This document shows, piece after piece, positions 28,217 through 36,457 of a DNA stretch of 64,000 nucleotides. Location: the NCBI RefSeq assembly GCF_018448905.1, contig NZ_RCWA01000003.1, forward strand, positions 1-64,000, given 5' to 3'. The position numbers and the translations under genes are program-made. A model generated the notes under the pieces. It was given only the letters and a program-made list of their open reading frames with translations. It did no database searches and had not been told where the DNA came from. Each line of letters begins with the position of its first letter. Position 1 is the stretch's first letter. This DNA is from Photorhabdus heterorhabditis. GTDB lineage: Bacteria > Pseudomonadota > Gammaproteobacteria > Enterobacterales > Enterobacteriaceae.

Positions 28217-29332
28217 ATGGATACGCATTACGCTGCATTGTTTGCGCCAATGTCATTTGGTTCTCAGATGTTGAAAAATCGAATTGTCATGTCACCAATG
28301 ACACGGCAATTATCTCCCAATGGTATTCCTGGGCAGGTAAATGCTGCATATTATCGACGACGTGCCGAGGGAGGTGTTGGTTTAATTATTACCGAGGGGG
28401 TATGTATTCCCCATATCGCAGCAAATGGTTACGCGGATGTTCCGGTAATGTATGGAGATGAAGCGCTTAACGGATGGAAAACAGTTGTAAAGCAAGTGCA
28501 TGAATATGGTGCATTGATAATTCCCCAACTCTGGCATGTTGGCCCAATGCGTAGACCGGGTATTGGGCCAGATCCTTCAGTGCCTGGATATGGCCCGATG
28601 ACCATACGCGACGGCGACCAGACAATAGTGAAAGGTCTCAACGAGAAGGATATCAAAGATATTATTGATGCGTATGTTCAGGCGGCTAAGAATGCATTGG
28701 ACATTGGTTTTGATGGTATTGAGATCCATGGAGCCCATGAGTATTTGTTAGATAGTTTTATTTGGCAAGTGACAAATCAGCGTAAAGATAAATATGGAGG
28801 AACATTTAATAACCGTATTCGTCTTGCATCTGAGGTTGTCAGCGCGATACGAGCAGCCACTAGCCCTGAATTTCCTATCGTATTCCGTTTTTCACAGTGG
28901 AAAATACGCAACTATGGCGCTAAAATAATCGAAACCCCTGATCAGTTAGAGAAATTTGTGACAACGCTAGTTAAAGCGGGTGTAGATGTATTTGATGTTA
29001 GCACCCGCCGTTTTTGGGAACCAGCATTTGAAGGGAGTCCAGACAGCCTGGCAGTTTGGACCCGACGTTTAAGTGGCAAGCCTACTATTATGGTCGGTAG
29101 TGTTGGTTTGGATAAAGCCTATGCGATCGCGCAGTTGCGTGGAGATGAGAAACCAGATGCAGGGAGAGCTGATTTAGCTCCGGCAATAGAATTGTTGGCA
29201 TCCGGCTCAGTTGATTTAGTTGCTTTGGGGCGAATGTTATTAGCTGATCCAGAATGGCCGACAAAAGTTTATGAAGGAAGACTATCGGAAATTTTTCCTT
29301 TTGATAAGTCGTCAATGATGACGCGTCTTTGA
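28217..29332 (+). CDS. NADH:flavin oxidoreductase, Old Yellow Enzyme family
   Basis: The 371-residue protein is a TIM-barrel OYE: LFAPMSFGSQMLKNRIVMSPMTRQ at the N-terminus, YYRRRAEGGVGLIITEG, LIIPQLWHVG, and GFDGIEIHGAHEYLLDSFIWQVTNQRKDKYGG with the substrate-binding His pair. It carries FMN and reduces activated C=C bonds with NAD(P)H. There is no C-terminal FeS/FAD extension as in 2,4-dienoyl-CoA reductase. Substrate unknown; a ring or enone intermediate of the island is likely (inference). GAGGGA-like SD precedes the ATG. Confidence 0.9.
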   Translation: MDTHYAALFAPMSFGSQMLKNRIVMSPMTRQLSPNGIPGQVNAAYYRRRAEGGVGLIITEGVCIPHIAANGYADVPVMYGDEALNGWKTVVKQVHEYGALIIPQLWHVGPMRRPGIGPDPSVPGYGPMTIRDGDQTIVKGLNEKDIKDIIDAYVQAAKNALDIGFDGIEIHGAHEYLLDSFIWQVTNQRKDKYGGTFNNRIRLASEVVSAIRAATSPEFPIVFRFSQWKIRNYGAKIIETPDQLEKFVTTLVKAGVDVFDVSTRRFWEPAFEGSPDSLAVWTRRLSGKPTIMVGSVGLDKAYAIAQLRGDEKPDAGRADLAPAIELLASGSVDLVALGRMLLADPEWPTKVYEGRLSEIFPFDKSSMMTRL

Positions 29333-29343
29333 TGTTATTTACA

Positions 29344-29428
29344 TATACCCTTCCTCTCACCCCAGTCACATAGTTATCTATGCTCCTGGGGATGCGTTCA
29401 TTTGCCGCCGCGCTGCAACTCGAAATCT
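29344..29428 (-). repeat. Dispersed repeat copy R2 (degenerate)
   Basis: This copy lies in the opposite orientation to R1 and is decayed. It keeps TATACCC at its left end, the inner CTCACCCCAGTCACATAGTT block and CTGCAACTCGAAATC near its right end. It sits between the converging OYE and EthD-like genes. Confidence 0.6.
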
Positions 29429-29490
29429 GCTCCCGATTATTTGTCTGGTGTCTGTCAGATGAATTTTTGTATCTGATTGTCAATCCAAAA

Positions 29491-30471
29491 TTATAAAAGG
29501 CTATTTATCGAGTTTTGATTTATTAATGTGTGAGAAAGTGCACTCCAATATTCACTTTTTTCTATATTAAATAAAGAATTATTTTCTAGAGTGGCAGATA
29601 AATCCAGATCCTGGAGAAAGTCTTCTAAATCGGTTATCGATGCGAATGCCATAATTGAGATGGCATCGATATCTTTTGCTATCGGATGGAAAAATTTCTC
29701 TCCTGTCATGATGGGACCAATATTATGTAGCTGAATGTAACGTTGAACAAACTTTTGTGTTGAAGGTTGAGAGATTATTGCTTTGGCATATTGGTATAAC
29801 AGAATTTCATGAAAATCACTGCGATTTAATTCCGTTGCCCGTCGATGAATATTGACTAAAAGTATAGCATCGCTATTTGTTTTGCTCGGAATTAAAACAT
29901 GTTGACGGCAAAGTACTGGACAGAGTTCTCGAAAGATCACTTGGTCCTCAGGCAAGATGGCTCTACTAATTTCTGGATGTTCGAATAAGGAATACAAGTT
30001 ATCTATATTTGGGAAGCTTAAATACGCTATGCCATCCCATTGTGGCCGACGATGGCTAGGAATATGCCCTATGATGGTATTAAACAAATGCCCGTCTTTA
30101 TCAAGTGGTGGCTGATAAGGAAGAGGGTTGATGCTTGAAGGACCCGATGAGAATCGGTGGATTTGATCATAGCGTAGTAACGTATATTTCCCATCGGATT
30201 CCCGTGGTAAGGCATGAAGGAACCTGGGACCATGAACTTTACGCCAATATTCGGTCCATTTTTCGAAAGCCAAATTTGCATCCTTTTCAAATGCATTTAT
30301 GACTAAAGGCGGTTCCACCAAAGGGTGGCCTTGTACGTCAAGCATTTGATTTGGATCTTTGCGACGTTCTGTTAATGGCGAACTGTCAGCTCTGGAGAGC
30401 AATGTGCAAAGTACGGTTGTCTGAGGTGTGGATGATGAACTAACGGGAAGAACGCTAATGCAATCAGTCAT
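29491..30471 (-). CDS. Tandem EthD-domain protein (dimeric alpha/beta-barrel)
   Basis: The 326-residue protein appears to hold two EthD-like ferredoxin-fold repeats. The first (about 55-190) has AFEKWTEYWRKVHGPRF and RPQWDGIAYLSFPNIDNLYSLF; the second (about 195-320) is weaker, with FVQRYIQLHNIGPI and DAISIMAFASITDLEDFLQ. Single EthD domains occur with aromatic or ether catabolism and with polyketide tailoring, where the fold can catalyse decarboxylation or cyclisation. There is no signal peptide. It is transcribed away from the FAD monooxygenase, and operator B lies inside its predicted promoter. Confidence 0.7.
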   Translation of the reverse strand: MTDCISVLPVSSSSTPQTTVLCTLLSRADSSPLTERRKDPNQMLDVQGHPLVEPPLVINAFEKDANLAFEKWTEYWRKVHGPRFLHALPRESDGKYTLLRYDQIHRFSSGPSSINPLPYQPPLDKDGHLFNTIIGHIPSHRRPQWDGIAYLSFPNIDNLYSLFEHPEISRAILPEDQVIFRELCPVLCRQHVLIPSKTNSDAILLVNIHRRATELNRSDFHEILLYQYAKAIISQPSTQKFVQRYIQLHNIGPIMTGEKFFHPIAKDIDAISIMAFASITDLEDFLQDLDLSATLENNSLFNIEKSEYWSALSHTLINQNSINSLL

Positions 30472-30564
30472 ATGTTACTTCCTTAGCTAAGCGCTGGTGC
30501 AATATTAGTGCATTACAAACGTTCGAAGTGTCCGATCAGTATGCGAGGGACAATGAACCAAATA

Positions 30565-30593
30565 ATGGTATCATGCGATTAGTAAGCATGTAA
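30565..30593 (-). promoter_or_regulatory. Predicted sigma70-type promoter of the EthD-like gene
   Basis: On the - strand, -35 TTACAT (complement of 30588-30593) and -10 TACCAT (complement of 30565-30570) are separated by exactly 17 bases. Operator B covers the spacer. The transcript would begin about 85 bases before the EthD-like start codon. Confidence 0.5.
30572..30590 (+). promoter_or_regulatory. Operator B (putative MarR site) between EthD-like and FAD monooxygenase genes
   Basis: CATGCGATTAGTAAGCATG agrees with 17 of 19 positions of the shared motif and is a partial palindrome (outer CATGC/GCATG). AATGGTA occurs just before and just after it. The 359-base divergent region also holds a 14-bp palindrome at 30617-30630 and a possible + strand promoter (TTTACA near 30703, 17 bases, TATTTG) for the monooxygenase. 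Confidence 0.7.
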
Positions 30594-30616
30594 TGGTATT
30601 TTTGTGCTGGCTAGAC

Positions 30617-30630
30617 CCTATCATGATAGG
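30617..30630. promoter_or_regulatory. 14-bp perfect palindrome in the divergent promoter region
   Basis: CCTATCATGATAGG is fully self-complementary. It lies 27 bases from operator B in the same divergent region. It could be a second regulator site; no other copy was noticed in the window. Confidence 0.35.
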
Positions 30631-30830
30631 AAAATAGCATAAGGTTACTGTTCGCTTCATTTTTTGGCCCTTATAACGAATAGCAATGTTGTAGCTGTTT
30701 ATATTTACATTAAAATTTAAAGAATATATTTGCTTATTACACGCAAACGATCTAAATTCAAAAAAGAAATAATCCCGTTCAGTTCTCATCTATCGTCTCT
30801 GTTCTCGCGTCATTTCGGAGAGCTAAAAAA

Positions 30831-32519
30831 ATGCATCAACCTCCAAGTTTGGATTATAAAAAACCTTTGGATATCAATTTATCAGTGCCAAGGAAGGTTC
30901 CCGTAGTGATTGTAGGAGCTGGATTAGTAGGATTGACTTTGGCATTAGATCTCGCTCGTAGAGGTGTTCCAAGTGTCGTGCTTGAAACACGTCAGGCATT
31001 AATTGAAGGTTCTCGAGCCATTGTCTTCGCTCAGCGTTCTTTAGAAATACTTCAGCGGTTAGGGTTAGGGGAACGATTGACTGAGAAAGGCGTCAATTGG
31101 AATTTGTCCAGAATTTATCATAGAGAACGAGAGTCTTTCAGTTTTGACTTTAAAACCGAGCCTTATTTTGGTTGCCCTGCATTCTTGAATATTCAACAGA
31201 CTTATATAGAACAGTGGCTAATTGAGGATTGTTTAGCCAGTGGGTGGGTTGATTTGCGCTGTTTAAACACGGTGACCTCGTTAGAATCGAGTGGTGTTGG
31301 GGCTTCGGTGAAGGTCACCTGTCCAGATGGTTCGTATCGACTGGATTGTGATTGGCTCATAGCTTGTGATGGCGCGCGCTCATTTGTGCGGAATGCGCTG
31401 AATTTACCGTTAGTTGGTAGGCATTTTCATGATCATTTTTTGATTGTTGACGTCGAAATGAAACCGGACTTTCCTGCGGAACGTCGTTTCTGGTTCGATC
31501 CACCGTTTCATCCGGGGCATTCGGTTCTTTTACATAAACAACCTGATAACTTGTGGCGTGTTGATTTTCAATTGGGTGCAGAAGCAGACCCAGCATTTGA
31601 GAAACAGCCAGCAAGAGTTACCGAACGTTTAAAGGCAATGCTAGATCCGAAAATCGCTTTCAGGATCGACTGGATAAGCATATATACCTTTCGATGCAGG
31701 CGATTGGAGAATTTTGTTCATTCACGAATCGTATTCGCTGGCGATAGTGCCCACGAAGTCAGCCCTTTTGGAGGAAGAGGGGGAAATGGAGGAATTCAGG
31801 ATGCAGATAATTTGGCCTGGAAACTCTGTGCCGTTGTAAAACATGGAGCATCACCAAAACTATTGCAGTCCTATGATGAAGAACGAGTTTACGCTGCGGA
31901 TGAGAACATAATTAATTCGACTCGCAGTGCACAATTCATTACCCCGCCAAATCACGCAATAGCGACGCTTCGTCAAGCCAGTCTTGTTTTGTCTGAAACG
32001 ACGGCAATGGGATGTACCTTTGTAAACTCTGGGCGTTTATCCAGTCCAGCTCGACTAGGAGGTATCGGGCAATTTTTGCCCGATACCTCTGTGAAAGGCA
32101 GAGTGAAACCCGGGGATGTTGCTCTGGATGCTCCGGTAAAAAATGGAGATGAGAGTAGCTGGTTATTGCACTTTATCGGTAGAAAAGGGTTCACACTTCT
32201 ATGTTATCGGCTAAGTTCCAATTATGACGGAGGAGTAAATCATATTCATATAGAAGATATTAGTAATTCCTATCCATTAGAAATCATTACAGTCGTGTCG
32301 GCTACAGTAGAACAACCGACTGTAGCCTCAATTGATATCACTTTGGTAGATCACTATGGTTTGGTTGCTAAGCGTTATGATTTGGCTTGTGGATCAATCG
32401 TATTATTCAGACCTGATCAACATGTGTTAGACGTATTTCCCTCGTTTAACCGTGATGACATTGAAAGGACACTTGCTCATTCCATGCCAATAGCTACCCA
32501 TGCCGAGAGAAAAATATAA
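30831..32519 (+). CDS. FAD-dependent aromatic monooxygenase (PheA/MhpA-like)
   Basis: The 562-residue flavoprotein has the GxGxxG dinucleotide motif VVIVGAGLVGLTLALDLARRG (24-44), the DG motif WLIACDGARSFVRNAL (near 180) and the GD motif RIVFAGDSAHEVSPFGGRGGNGGIQDADNLAWKL (near 300). These define group A hydroxylases acting on phenols and hydroxylated aryl acids, using NAD(P)H and oxygen. A C-terminal thioredoxin-like extension is present. GGAGAG precedes ATG 30831. It overlaps the DUF2783 gene by one base; the two are often neighbours. The precise substrate cannot be predicted. Confidence 0.9.
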   Translation: MHQPPSLDYKKPLDINLSVPRKVPVVIVGAGLVGLTLALDLARRGVPSVVLETRQALIEGSRAIVFAQRSLEILQRLGLGERLTEKGVNWNLSRIYHRERESFSFDFKTEPYFGCPAFLNIQQTYIEQWLIEDCLASGWVDLRCLNTVTSLESSGVGASVKVTCPDGSYRLDCDWLIACDGARSFVRNALNLPLVGRHFHDHFLIVDVEMKPDFPAERRFWFDPPFHPGHSVLLHKQPDNLWRVDFQLGAEADPAFEKQPARVTERLKAMLDPKIAFRIDWISIYTFRCRRLENFVHSRIVFAGDSAHEVSPFGGRGGNGGIQDADNLAWKLCAVVKHGASPKLLQSYDEERVYAADENIINSTRSAQFITPPNHAIATLRQASLVLSETTAMGCTFVNSGRLSSPARLGGIGQFLPDTSVKGRVKPGDVALDAPVKNGDESSWLLHFIGRKGFTLLCYRLSSNYDGGVNHIHIEDISNSYPLEIITVVSATVEQPTVASIDITLVDHYGLVAKRYDLACGSIVLFRPDQHVLDVFPSFNRDDIERTLAHSMPIATHAERKI

Positions 32520-32752
32520 TGAAACCGTACAATCACTTTTTGGCAGGATCGTTAATTACCTACAGCCATTTAACAGACCCAGATGCCTGTTATGAAATGA
32601 TAACAGAGGCGTGTCAAGAGCTGGGGGATGAACCAGGGAATCTATTTTACGCTCAATTGGTTTTATTACTCGTTAATCATATCGGTGATTCTAATATCTT
32701 ACGAGAAGCGATAACTGTTACACGTAAGGGGCTGACGACAGTCGCTAATTAA
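32519..32752 (+). CDS. DUF2783-family small protein, monooxygenase partner
   Basis: The 77-residue acidic protein has the DUF2783 pattern DPDACYEMITEACQELGDE followed by AQLVLLLVNHIGDSNILREAI. It is helical, has no signal and no catalytic motif. Its ATG shares one base with the monooxygenase stop, so the two are almost certainly co-translated. Such proteins are found next to FAD-dependent hydroxylases, and a role as a small subunit or stabiliser is inferred from this association; no function is established to my knowledge. Confidence 0.75.
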   Translation: MKPYNHFLAGSLITYSHLTDPDACYEMITEACQELGDEPGNLFYAQLVLLLVNHIGDSNILREAITVTRKGLTTVAN

Positions 32753-32796
32753 GTCGCGTAATAACCTTTAAAAACTTATATTCAAGGGGAATTGAT

Positions 32797-35700
32797 ATGA
32801 TTCTCGATACTTCTTATCGTCTTGAATCTCGATATCGTCGAGGTATTGATGAACCTCAAGGCAAAATATTTATCAGTGGACAACAAGCTCTGGTACGAAT
32901 GTTATTAGCTCAATCAGCCCTTGATCGATCTGTTGGTTTAAATACTGCGGGATTTGTCAGTGGTTATCGAGGTTCACCACTTGGTGGTGTTGATAAAGAG
33001 CTTTGGGCTGCAAAAAATTTATTGGAGAAAGCAAATATTCGGTTTCAACCCGGTATAAATGAGGATTTAGCGGCAACGACCCTCATTGGGACCCAACGTG
33101 TAGAAACGGATAAAATGCGTCTCTTTGACGGTGTTTTTGGGCTTTGGTACGGGAAAGGGCCTGGGGTGGACCGATCCGGTGATGCGTTAAGGCACGGTAA
33201 TGCATATGGTTCATCACCCCACGGAGGAGTATTAGTCGTTATTGGTGACGATCATGGATGTGTATCTTCCTCAATGTCGCATCAATCAGATCAAGCTTTA
33301 ATTGCCTGGGGATTACCCGTTATTCATCCTATTAACCTTCAGGACTATGAATATTGTGGACTCTGGGGTTGGGCATTATCGCGTTTTTCAGGTTTATGGG
33401 TGGGTTTTAAGGCGATTACTGAAACTGTAGAAGCAACAGCATCAATTAAAGTATCTGAGTTTCCCTCGTTCAAACAACCTGAAATAGAAACTGGGCCTGA
33501 TGGATTACATTGGCGTTGGCCAGATTTACCGGGTATGCAAATTGAGCGACGTTTTGCTTATAAGCTAGAAGCGGCTCGTCGTTTTATCAGCGAAAATTCG
33601 TTAGATAGCGTAGATTGCGCCCCGGCTACCCCAAAATTGCTTATTGCCGCAGTGGGTAAAGCCTACCTGGATGTTCGCGGAGCATTAGATGAACTGGGTA
33701 TCACTCTGACTGAATTAGAGACGGCAGGCATTGCATTACTCGGTATTCGAGTTGTTTATCCATTATCTCCTGTCTTAAAAGCTTGGGCACAACGGAGTGA
33801 AAAGGTATGGATTATCGAAGAAAAAACCGGGATCGTTGAGAACTTGCTAAAGGCCAGTATATTTAATTCAATTCTCGATAGCAGGCCATTAATTATTGGC
33901 AAGTCAGACGAAAATGGAATGAAACTTTTACCCAGTGAGGACGAGTTAAGGCCATCACGTATTGTCGATGTTCTTGTCAAACAGCTTCGGGAATGTGGCC
34001 TGTCAATAGAAGTCCCATCATTTTGGTCAATGAAACTCATAGAGCGTTCTCTGAATTGGGTAAAACGCACGCCATATTTGTGCTCCGGTTGCCCACATAA
34101 TAGTTCCACAATGATTCCAGAAGGGAGTCAGGCGAGGTTAGGTATTGGATGTCACGCGCTGGCCGCTCGTATTCCTGAACGTGCCACGACAGGCAGTGTA
34201 CAAATGGGAGGGGAAGGTGTTGATTGGATAGGTCAAATGTCGTTTGTCAGAACAGACCACATTTTCCAAAATATGGGGGATGGAACTTTTTTTCATTCTG
34301 GATATTTGGCTATTCGACAAGCGATCGCGGCAAAAGCTAATATCACTTATAAGATTTTATATAATGATGCTGTCGCAATGACCGGTGGTCAACCACTGGA
34401 TGGTAGCTTAAGTGTTGAGCAAGTAGCGGCGTTAGTTTGTAGCGAAGGGGCTAAAGAAGTGGTTATTGTTGCTAAAGAGCCTGAGCGTTATAAAACAAAG
34501 GACCGTTTGCCAGAACAAGTCAAAGTCTACCACCGTGATCAGCTTAATGAGGTGCAGCTTCGATTGCGAACAATACCGGGTGTCACCGTATTGATTTATG
34601 ATCAAGTCTGCGCCACTGAAGATCGCAGACGTCGCAAACGCCAACCCGTACCTGCTAAAAAGACCTATGTAACAATAAACGAACTGGTCTGTGAAGGTTG
34701 TGGAGATTGTCAAATCCAGTCGAATTGTTTATCCGTGGTACCCGTTGATACCGAGTTTGGAGCTAAACGAGCGATAGATTCTGAGTCGTGTAATACCGAT
34801 CTTTCATGCTTAAAGGGTTTTTGTCCCAGTTTCGTCACTGTTACAGGGAAACCGCGTTTAGTTAATATGGATAAAACTGAACGGCAATTGATTATGACAC
34901 GGGCAGATGAGTTACCGCTGCCGCAATTACCCGGTATTAATCAATGCTATGAAATATTGATAACCGGTGTTGGTGGTACGGGTGTTGTTACTATGGCGGC
35001 GACTATCGGTTTGGCGGCGCATCTACAGGATTTTTCAGTTAGCGTGCTTGATTTTACGGGATTCACACAGAAAGGCGGCTCGGTTTTTAGTCACATACGC
35101 ATTGGTGCTAAAGATCATATATTACATCAGCATCGTATTGAACGAGGATGTGCCGACGTTTTAATCGCTGCGGATTTAACTGTTGCTTCAGAGGATGAGG
35201 CATTAAATGCTCTGCGTTCAGGACAAACTAAAATCATTGCCAATACTCATGAAATGCAGACAGGTTCAATGGTTCGTGATAGAAACCTCAAAATAGACAC
35301 TTCTGATATTGAGAAACGATTAATAGAATTAGTCGGGGAAGATGGCTATGACGCTATCAATGCACGTTATTTTGCAACTCAATTCGTGGGGAGCATACAA
35401 ACAAATATATTATTGTTGGGATATGCTTGGCAGAAAGGCGTCATCCCGTTAAGTTTACAAGTTCTTGAGCAGGCGATTAATTTACAAGGCGGTGATGTTG
35501 CTGCTAATAAAGTTGCGTTCGCTGGTGGTCGGTTGCTAGCGACTGATCCTGCGTATGTGCAATCCTTAGTTGTCCCTGCCGCATCTGTCAGGGCCAGCGG
35601 CGGTGAACAGGGGCTCCGTGAGGTTGTCGAGTCTCGTAGCCGTTATCTTACGGACTACCAGAATGAAAGCTATGCGGAAAAGTATCGAGCACAGGTCAAT

Positions 35701-36282
35701 GCTGTTGTAAAAGCTACTGCTAACTGGGGGGATTTCACATTAGCTCACGCAGTTGCTCGCAATTTATTTAAACTCATGGCTTACAAAGATGAATATGAGG
35801 TTGCCCGCCTGCATAGTTCACCGCAATTTCTGCATTCTTTGACCGAATCATACATTGGGCGTCCCAAATTAAATTTTCATCTTGCACCGCCATTCTTGGG
35901 TAAGTGGCTGGGAAAAAATGGGTATCATCGTAAAATTACTGTATCTGGTTGGATTATTCCTTTTTTTCGCGGGCTTGCCGCTCTCCGATGTGTGCGTCAC
36001 ACTTTTTTCGACATCTTTGCCTGGTCTCATGAACGACGTGAAGAGCGGCTTTTGGTTTCGAGATATAAGGATACATTAAATGATTTATTATCAAAGGTTT
36101 CACCAGATAATCTCTCTTTGATTGTCCAGTGGGCGGAAGTACCCGAAAATATTAGAGGATATGGACATATCAAGGAGCGTTCAATTGCAGTCGCTTATAA
36201 ACGTCAGGATGAATTACTTAATCAAATAGCGAATGGTGGCGCCACAATATATTCATCAATACCCATTAAAGAAGTTAATTAA
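32797..36282 (+). CDS. Fused indolepyruvate:ferredoxin oxidoreductase family protein (IorA-IorB type)
   Basis: This 1161-residue protein combines a 2-oxoacid:acceptor oxidoreductase alpha part (GFVSGYRGSPLGGVDKELW near the N-terminus), the TPP-binding part (CSGCPHNSST near 428, GDGTFFHSGY near 495 and NDAVAMTGGQ), a 4Fe-4S segment (CEGCGDCQIQSNC near 631-643 plus later Cys residues), a gamma domain (GVGGTGVVTMAATIGL near 728, FTQKGGSVFSHIRI) and a C-terminal DUF6537-like region. The family converts aryl- or branched 2-oxoacids to acyl-CoA, CO2 and reduced ferredoxin. All cofactor motifs appear intact. It follows the DUF2783 gene by 44 bases with GGGGAA upstream. Confidence 0.92.
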   Translation: MILDTSYRLESRYRRGIDEPQGKIFISGQQALVRMLLAQSALDRSVGLNTAGFVSGYRGSPLGGVDKELWAAKNLLEKANIRFQPGINEDLAATTLIGTQRVETDKMRLFDGVFGLWYGKGPGVDRSGDALRHGNAYGSSPHGGVLVVIGDDHGCVSSSMSHQSDQALIAWGLPVIHPINLQDYEYCGLWGWALSRFSGLWVGFKAITETVEATASIKVSEFPSFKQPEIETGPDGLHWRWPDLPGMQIERRFAYKLEAARRFISENSLDSVDCAPATPKLLIAAVGKAYLDVRGALDELGITLTELETAGIALLGIRVVYPLSPVLKAWAQRSEKVWIIEEKTGIVENLLKASIFNSILDSRPLIIGKSDENGMKLLPSEDELRPSRIVDVLVKQLRECGLSIEVPSFWSMKLIERSLNWVKRTPYLCSGCPHNSSTMIPEGSQARLGIGCHALAARIPERATTGSVQMGGEGVDWIGQMSFVRTDHIFQNMGDGTFFHSGYLAIRQAIAAKANITYKILYNDAVAMTGGQPLDGSLSVEQVAALVCSEGAKEVVIVAKEPERYKTKDRLPEQVKVYHRDQLNEVQLRLRTIPGVTVLIYDQVCATEDRRRRKRQPVPAKKTYVTINELVCEGCGDCQIQSNCLSVVPVDTEFGAKRAIDSESCNTDLSCLKGFCPSFVTVTGKPRLVNMDKTERQLIMTRADELPLPQLPGINQCYEILITGVGGTGVVTMAATIGLAAHLQDFSVSVLDFTGFTQKGGSVFSHIRIGAKDHILHQHRIERGCADVLIAADLTVASEDEALNALRSGQTKIIANTHEMQTGSMVRDRNLKIDTSDIEKRLIELVGEDGYDAINARYFATQFVGSIQTNILLLGYAWQKGVIPLSLQVLEQAINLQGGDVAANKVAFAGGRLLATDPAYVQSLVVPAASVRASGGEQGLREVVESRSRYLTDYQNESYAEKYRAQVNAVVKATANWGDFTLAHAVARNLFKLMAYKDEYEVARLHSSPQFLHSLTESYIGRPKLNFHLAPPFLGKWLGKNGYHRKITVSGWIIPFFRGLAALRCVRHTFFDIFAWSHERREERLLVSRYKDTLNDLLSKVSPDNLSLIVQWAEVPENIRGYGHIKERSIAVAYKRQDELLNQIANGGATIYSSIPIKEVN

Positions 36283-36350
36283 TAAGCTCTGTATAAATAA
36301 CTGAATTAAGTGATAATCATTGGTTATTAATTTCTAAATAAAATAAAGTT

Positions 36351-36410
36351 TGAGAGTTACTGGTTCTAATATTTGGCTACATTCTTATATAAAACACAAA
36401 GTAACTCTCA
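36351..36410. terminator. Long inverted repeat between converging genes
   Basis: TGAGAGTTACT (36351-36361) and AGTAACTCTCA (36400-36410) are perfect 11-bp inverted repeats separated by 38 AT-rich bases. They lie between the converging oxidoreductase and MmgE/PrpD genes and may act as a two-way transcription stop. The loop is long and no clear U-run follows either arm, so the role is uncertain. Confidence 0.4.
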
Positions 36411-36457
36411 TTAATAATAAATTTATATGTCCATACCAGAATAGCGGTTAAATCCCT

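Noticed and set aside
36351-36410. Inverted repeat as the two ends of an insertion sequence
   Set aside because: The enclosed 38 bases cannot encode a transposase and no target duplication is visible.
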